DNA of 64,000 nt from positions 1 through 64,000 of the forward strand of contig JAWPHD010004488.1 of assembly GCA_037043455.1 (NCBI GenBank). Direction: 5' to 3'. This DNA is from Cyrtodaria siliqua. Taxonomy: Eukaryota; Mollusca; Bivalvia; Adapedonta; Hiatellidae. Each line of letters opens with the position of its first letter. The first letter of the stretch is position 1. The notes below the pieces were generated by a model. It worked only from the letters and a program-made list of their open reading frames with translations, searched no databases and was not told the origin of the DNA. Shown one piece after another: positions 61,801 through 64,000 of the stretch. The translations under genes and the position numbers were made by a program.

Positions 61801-62244
61801 TGATAATCGATATTTACTGATCGTTCTTACAACAATCCCACAATGCACTGGAACACGTTTTACAGTGTTGTCAATACGAGTTGTGTGCATCTGAATCACT
61901 GAGATCATAGTCTAATGTAGGATACTGATACGGGAGCAAATGAAATAATTGAAAAGTAACAGATACAATGTCAGAATAAATGACGTTGACAAAACGTGTG
62001 TCTTAAATTTCGCAGTAGGTACTGCATTTATATATTTCTTGGATATATATTTTGTACAGTTATGCATTTATATGTAGTAAAGAAGTATTTGAACAGGATG
62101 GACTATTTCTGATGTTGAAAAAAAGGATGCGCTCGAATTAATATTGATGATTAACCTGTTATTGTGTTTTGGCTAATTTAAGAAGCAGTTTGAAAGTTAT
62201 TAAGTTTGTGATAAAAACTAAGGTAAATTCATTCTTCAAGCTTC
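61801..62244. other. Unique AT-rich DNA, no feature recognised
   Basis: No repeat, splice-flanked frame or RNA gene seen. Confidence 0.5.
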
Positions 62245-62575
62245 ATATGGTAGAGGGACTATAAACCTTAGAAAGAAAGAAAAAAAAGAAAGAAAGATTC
62301 TTCCAGCTGGTACCGAAGCATTGTGGTGTAGTGGTTATAGCGTCTGCCTTGCATTCGGGAGGTCGTGGGTTCGAGTCCCCTGACCGCGTCATACCAAAGA
62401 CTTTAAAAATGGAGTAGTCACTTATAACCCTTGCCTGACGAGCAAATAATGGGTAGTGCTGCGACTGATTGACCAGTGTCAGAATAATGTGACTGGCGGG
62501 TGGGGGTATCATGTCTACTACGGCGTGGCAGCACTATAAAGAAACCATTGAGTTCGCTACTTCAAGTAGACATAT
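62245..62575 (+). mobile_element. tRNA-headed SINE composite, first copy
   Basis: A leader CATATGGTAGAGGGACTATA-AACCTTAGAAA and a GAAA-rich run precede the tRNA-like head. A box TGGTGTAGTGG and B box GGGTTCGAGTCCC (62325-62390) are both perfect. The CTTGCATTCGGGAGGTC stretch resembles tRNA-Ala(UGC). The body has CATACCAAAGACTTTAAAAA and ATAATGGGTAGTGCTG, GTGTCAGAATAATGTG, and CTACGGCGTGGCAGCACTAT. The same order of parts recurs at 62718-63390. A minus-strand frame over it is a shadow. Confidence 0.75.
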
Positions 62576-62717
62576 CATCACATCACACAACAACACACAG
62601 ATAAAAGTCCAGACAGTGTGCCTATAATCGTCAGGTAGGACGCCTGTCGTAGGCGGAGGGACTATGATCCTTAGAAATACACAGACACTTTTTCCAGCTG
62701 GTCTTCTTCCCGGGGGC
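62576..62717. other. Spacer with CACA-rich tract and partial leader
   Basis: Contains ATCACATCACACAACAACAC and a partial leader match, GGAGGGACTATGATCCTTAG, so a degenerate third leader may lie here. Confidence 0.4.
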
Positions 62718-63390
62718 TCATATGGTAGAGTGACTATAAACCTTAGAAATAAATAATAAAAAAAAAATCTTTCAGCTTGTGAAGCATTGTGGTGTAGTGG
62801 TTAGAGTGTCTGCCTTGTATTCGGGAGATCGTGGGTTCGAGTCCCTGGCCGCCTCATACCAAAGACTTTAAAAATGGAGTAGTGTCCGATCTTTTTATAT
62901 TTCTTTTATATTTATATTTCATGCCTGACAAGGATTGATTGATTGATTGAATTGGATTTTATAGTCGCACCAACAGCTAAGGTCATACGGCGACTTTCCA
63001 GCTTCCATTGGTGGAGGAAGACCCCAGGTGCCCCTCCGGGCAATTTTCGTGCACGGGCGGGCACCTGGGTAGAACCACCGACGTTCCGCAAGCCAGCTGG
63101 ATAGCTTCCTCACATAAAGATTCCTAGGCCCCTGAGGGATCGAACCTACAGCGGTGAGGGACAAGTGATTTCAAGTCAGAGACGTTAATCACTCGGCCAC
63201 GGACGCCCCCAGCCTGACAAGGAAATAATGGGTAGTACTAAGTCTGGTCAACTCGGTGTCAGAATAATGTGTCTGGGTGTGGAATCATGTACTACGGTGT
63301 GGTATTCCAGTTTGGCAGCACTATATCTGCCTCAAGTAGACTGTAGATAGATACATAGCACTACACACAATCATTCTCACAATAGTCCAG
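62718..63390 (+). mobile_element. tRNA-headed SINE composite, second copy, interrupted
   Basis: Leader CTCATATGGTAGAGTGACTA, head GCATTGTGGTGTAGTGGTTA, B box GGGTTCGAGTCCC, then CATACCAAAGACTTTAAAAA up to 62934. The body continues at 63212 with ATAATGGGTAGTACT, GTGTCAGAATAATGTG and TACTACGGTGTGG. The gap is a later SINE insertion (62935-63211). Just before the insertion, CCGATCTTTTTATATTTC matches the reversed 5' end of the R family. Confidence 0.75.
62935..63211 (-). mobile_element. tRNA-Ser-derived SINE with 12-bp target duplication
   Basis: On the minus strand the head GTCCGTGGCCGAGTGATTAA, CTCTGACTTGAAATCAC and GGTTCGATCCC has clear A and B boxes and the tRNA-Ser(UGA) anticodon region. 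The middle GGCTTGCGGAACGTCGGTGG, TCTACCCAGGTGCCCGCCCG resembles the conserved internal domain shared by many mollusc SINEs. The end is CGTATGACCTTAGCTGTTGG and a TCAATCAATCAA tail. GCCTGACAAGGA is found on both sides (62923-62934 and 63212-63223), a perfect duplication as made by LINE-driven insertion. Confidence 0.88.
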
Positions 63391-63520
63391 ACATAATGCC
63401 GAGTCAACGGGGGATTCTTTCCGGGGGCTCCTATGGTAGAGGGACTTTAAACCTTAGAAATCATCTTCTTCCAGCTGTTACCTTCACCGCGTGCGCGTCA
63501 CTGCCTTGGCACTGCCGACA
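63391..63520 (+). repeat. SINE-composite leader, third copy
   Basis: GGGGGCTCCTATGGTAGAGG, GACTTTAAACCTTAGAAAT, CTTCCAGCTG match the leaders at 62245 and 62718. No tRNA head follows. Confidence 0.6.
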
Positions 63521-64000
63521 TTCAGGATGCCAAGAACTTGAAAGAGGACTGGGCAGACTGAACGTCCGTTGACCGAGAGTGAAGGTGTCTCCTGCGTTCC
63601 ATCACAGCAAACATCATCTGATGTCTCCAGAACCATGAAGTCTGAAAAGTCGGCGGGCTAAAGCTGAAACGGACCGGGGCGCAACCACAACCCCGGTCAT
63701 CAAACGTGGAAGCGGAAGCCCACATTCGACGAAGTTTTTCACTCACTTCAGAAGACCTAAGGGGGACACAGACATCGGGTGGTGTTTGCATCGCAGGGGT
63801 CATTGTAATTGGATGGCCCCCAACAACACAGCACCCAGACGGCCTAGTAGCGGATGTAGGACACACACTAGTAGAGGATGTAGGCATGCAGCACCTAAGG
63901 TGGGTGTAGGATCTAGCAGCCATCACACAACGCTACAGCGAAACTACGCAGAGCATGGCGACACAGCACAACATACTACAAGAGAAACGACGCAGATCAA
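63521..64000 (+). other. Unresolved region, possibly a decayed coding sequence running off the window
   Basis: Higher GC than the surroundings. A plus frame from 63706 reads to a TAG at 63907-63909 and continues in the same frame to the window end as DLAAITQRYSETTQSMATQH-NILQEKRRRS, which looks like a basic helical protein tail. A longer minus frame (63926-63522) is Ser/Pro/Cys-rich and is probably a shadow. AG precedes the continuation, so a splice acceptor is also possible. I do not recognise a family. Sequence beyond 64000 would decide. Confidence 0.2.

Noticed and set aside
62325..62395. Functional tRNA gene
   Set aside because: A and B boxes are present, but the acceptor stem does not pair, the sequence continues into a SINE body, and a second copy has the same structure. 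The same reasoning applies to 18700-18790, 33290-33358 and 63130-63211.

Overview
The window looks like nuclear DNA of a marine invertebrate, most likely a bivalve mollusc. The reasons are long arrays of minisatellites, several tRNA-derived SINE families with a shared internal domain, a repeat ending in a GGTGAGCTAA hairpin of the kind widespread in bivalves, and vertebrate-style introns. The species assignment is inference. There is no bacterial gene, operon, rRNA or functional tRNA gene.

Layout. 1-18475 is one continuous array of about 730 copies of a 25/26-bp AT-rich minisatellite with higher-order duplications. 18476-40900 is a mosaic of intron and transposable-element DNA. Three candidate exons on the minus strand (40454-40419, 34805-34594, 19799-19649) have compatible splice phases. 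The two larger ones read as parts of an IgGFc-binding-protein-type extracellular domain. The roughly 14.8-kb intron between the last two holds a 13.7-kb element (20732-34408) with 443/442-bp terminal inverted repeats, a 6-bp target duplication (TAACAT) and subterminal GGATAAG motifs. Inside it lies a Ty3/gypsy retrotransposon (LTR 23123-24730, LTR 30781-32388) whose pol domains run protease, integrase, RT, RNase H. This is the unusual Gmr1-like order. Upstream is a 5'-truncated second copy that shares the left LTR. Both copies are dead through stops, frameshifts and an inserted 548-bp repeat.

Two further inverted-repeat elements follow (35088-37752 and 37811-39931), then a small fold-back MITE (40751-40878).

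40946-61800 is a second giant array. It starts with 62-bp units, becomes a 41-bp unit that is the 62-mer minus 21 bp, and ends with a 62-bp unit again. Almost every unit carries a consensus 5' splice-donor sequence (GGTAAGT). Four fragments of one dispersed repeat (here called R, also found in the gypsy RT gene) interrupt the array. 61801-64000 is a cluster of nested SINEs, one with a perfect 12-bp target duplication.

No gene in the window can be called intact. Most open reading frames are satellite, LTR or antisense shadows. Points that most deserve follow-up are the TIR element in the IgGFc-like intron, the Gmr1-like element, and the splice-donor-bearing 62/41-bp array.
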